A DNA stretch of 64,000 nucleotides from positions 434,001-498,000 of the forward strand of contig NZ_CP137846.1 of NCBI RefSeq assembly GCF_033546815.1, in the 5' to 3' direction. This DNA is from Metamycoplasma subdolum. GTDB lineage: Bacteria > Bacillota_I > Bacilli_A > Mycoplasmatales > Metamycoplasmataceae. Shown one piece after another: positions 63,649 through 64,000 of the stretch. The notes beneath the pieces were generated by a model that was not told the DNA's origin, ran no database searches, and saw only the letters and a list, made by a program, of their open reading frames with translations. The stretch's first letter is position 1, and every line of letters begins with the position of its first letter. Position numbers and translations under genes: made by a program.

Positions 63649-63681
63649 AAAAAATCTAGCAAACTTAATTGCTAGTTTTTT
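63649..63681 (-). terminator. Terminator of the last minus-strand gene
   Basis: CTAGC pairs with GCTAG around a 10-base loop, flanked by A and T runs. On the minus strand it ends ATTTTTTTATT. It overlaps the stop codon at 63680. Confidence 0.75.
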
Positions 63682-64000
63682 AATTTTCTTCTTCTGACTC
63701 ATTATCGGTAAAATCATTTGTTTCATCGTCTTCATTCATCTTTTGAAGAAGAAGTTTCTTTTCTTTTTGAGCAACTTTTTTTAATTCAGAAACATCCTCA
63801 CCTTGTTCTTTATTAAATTTGTCAGCTTGCTTAGTAATTGATTGCACTTTTTTAAGTGCAGATCCAATATGAACTCTTGCTTTTGTTGCTTTGCTAGTAA
63901 TTGTATTTGAACTTTTCAAAACATCACTTAAATTACTATCAATATAACCAACAGTAGTTTCTAATGATTCTAAAGATGAATAAATTTTTCTCAAATTTTC
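63680..64000 (-). CDS. C-terminal part of an uncharacterised protein
   Basis: The frame is open to the window edge, so only the last 106 residues are seen, ending DFTDNESEEEN. The visible part is helical with heptad-like spacing (VGYIDSNLSDVLKSSNTITS, VQSITKQADKFNKEQ) and a very acidic tail. It could be the soluble part of a DUF948-like membrane-anchored coiled-coil protein. I cannot tell without the N-terminus. Confidence 0.55.
   Translation of the reverse strand, partial: ENLRKIYSSLESLETTVGYIDSNLSDVLKSSNTITSKATKARVHIGSALKKVQSITKQADKFNKEQGEDVSELKKVAQKEKKLLLQKMNEDDETNDFTDNESEEEN

Overview
This window is mollicute chromosome from a Mycoplasma/Mycoplasmopsis-type organism, most likely of the hominis-synoviae side of the genus; I do not assign a species. 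The DNA is very AT-rich. TGA is read as tryptophan throughout: almost every conserved protein is intact only if in-frame TGA is Trp, at positions where relatives have Trp. TGG also occurs. Genes are packed tightly, with 1-30 nt overlaps and hairpin-plus-T-run terminators. I see no tRNA, rRNA, CRISPR array, insertion sequence or prophage.

Layout. 1-3110 (minus): rplJ-rplL with a recognisable L10 autoregulatory leader, a terminator, then the 5' two thirds of rpoB, which is cut by the window edge. 3113-7242 (minus): an EzrA-like protein, ThiI, and a membrane-anchored nucleotidyltransferase-fold protein. 7324-10844 (plus): rpmG-secE-nusG, a DUF2779-like exonuclease-fold protein, a MATE transporter. 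10972-14727 (plus): ABC permease, ABC ATPase, proline iminopeptidase. 14825-15049 (minus): a TM2-domain protein. 15142-23608 (plus): Tex, then nusA-ylxR-infB-rbfA-mnmG-rlmH. 23702-25197 (plus): a short peptide, an HTH regulator and an orphan adenine methyltransferase. 25239-27756 (minus): lipoprotein, gltX and a small protein. 27917-30443 (plus): a small two-helix membrane protein and a C39-peptidase ABC exporter. 30476-38311 (plus): ybeY-era followed by a polyamine system with two PotD-like proteins bracketing potABC. 38354-44604: mutM (minus), tsaC-rpiB (plus), two YitT-family proteins, dnaB and rplI (minus). 44585-50309 (minus): gdpP, engB, rpsF-ssb-rpsR, a CNNM/CorC-like protein. 50573-52352 (plus): upp, hpt, def. 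52381-56945 (minus): an EIIB-like membrane protein, a 1075-residue SF1 helicase with a C-terminal nuclease-like region, and a single-pass membrane protein. 57140-63582 (plus): trpS-thrS, a 699-residue surface lipoprotein, tuf. 63680-64000 (minus): the end of an unknown gene.

Most of the content is core translation, transcription and replication machinery plus the uptake, efflux and salvage systems of a parasitic minimal cell. Several Bacillus gene orders survive: rpsF-ssb-rpsR, gdpP-rplI-dnaB, nusA-ylxR-infB-rbfA and ezrA beside thiI.

The parts most worth a second look are: the C39 exporter without a known cargo, next to an unexplained two-helix protein and a palindrome/tandem-repeat promoter region; the helicase operon, with a nuclease-like domain of altered active site and an EIIB-like domain lacking its cysteine; the membrane-anchored nucleotidyltransferase beside ThiI; a structured leader in front of tuf; a terminator-like hairpin between the nusA promoter and its start; and a recurring promoter layout with the -10 box only 6-9 nt before the start codon, which implies leaderless transcripts.
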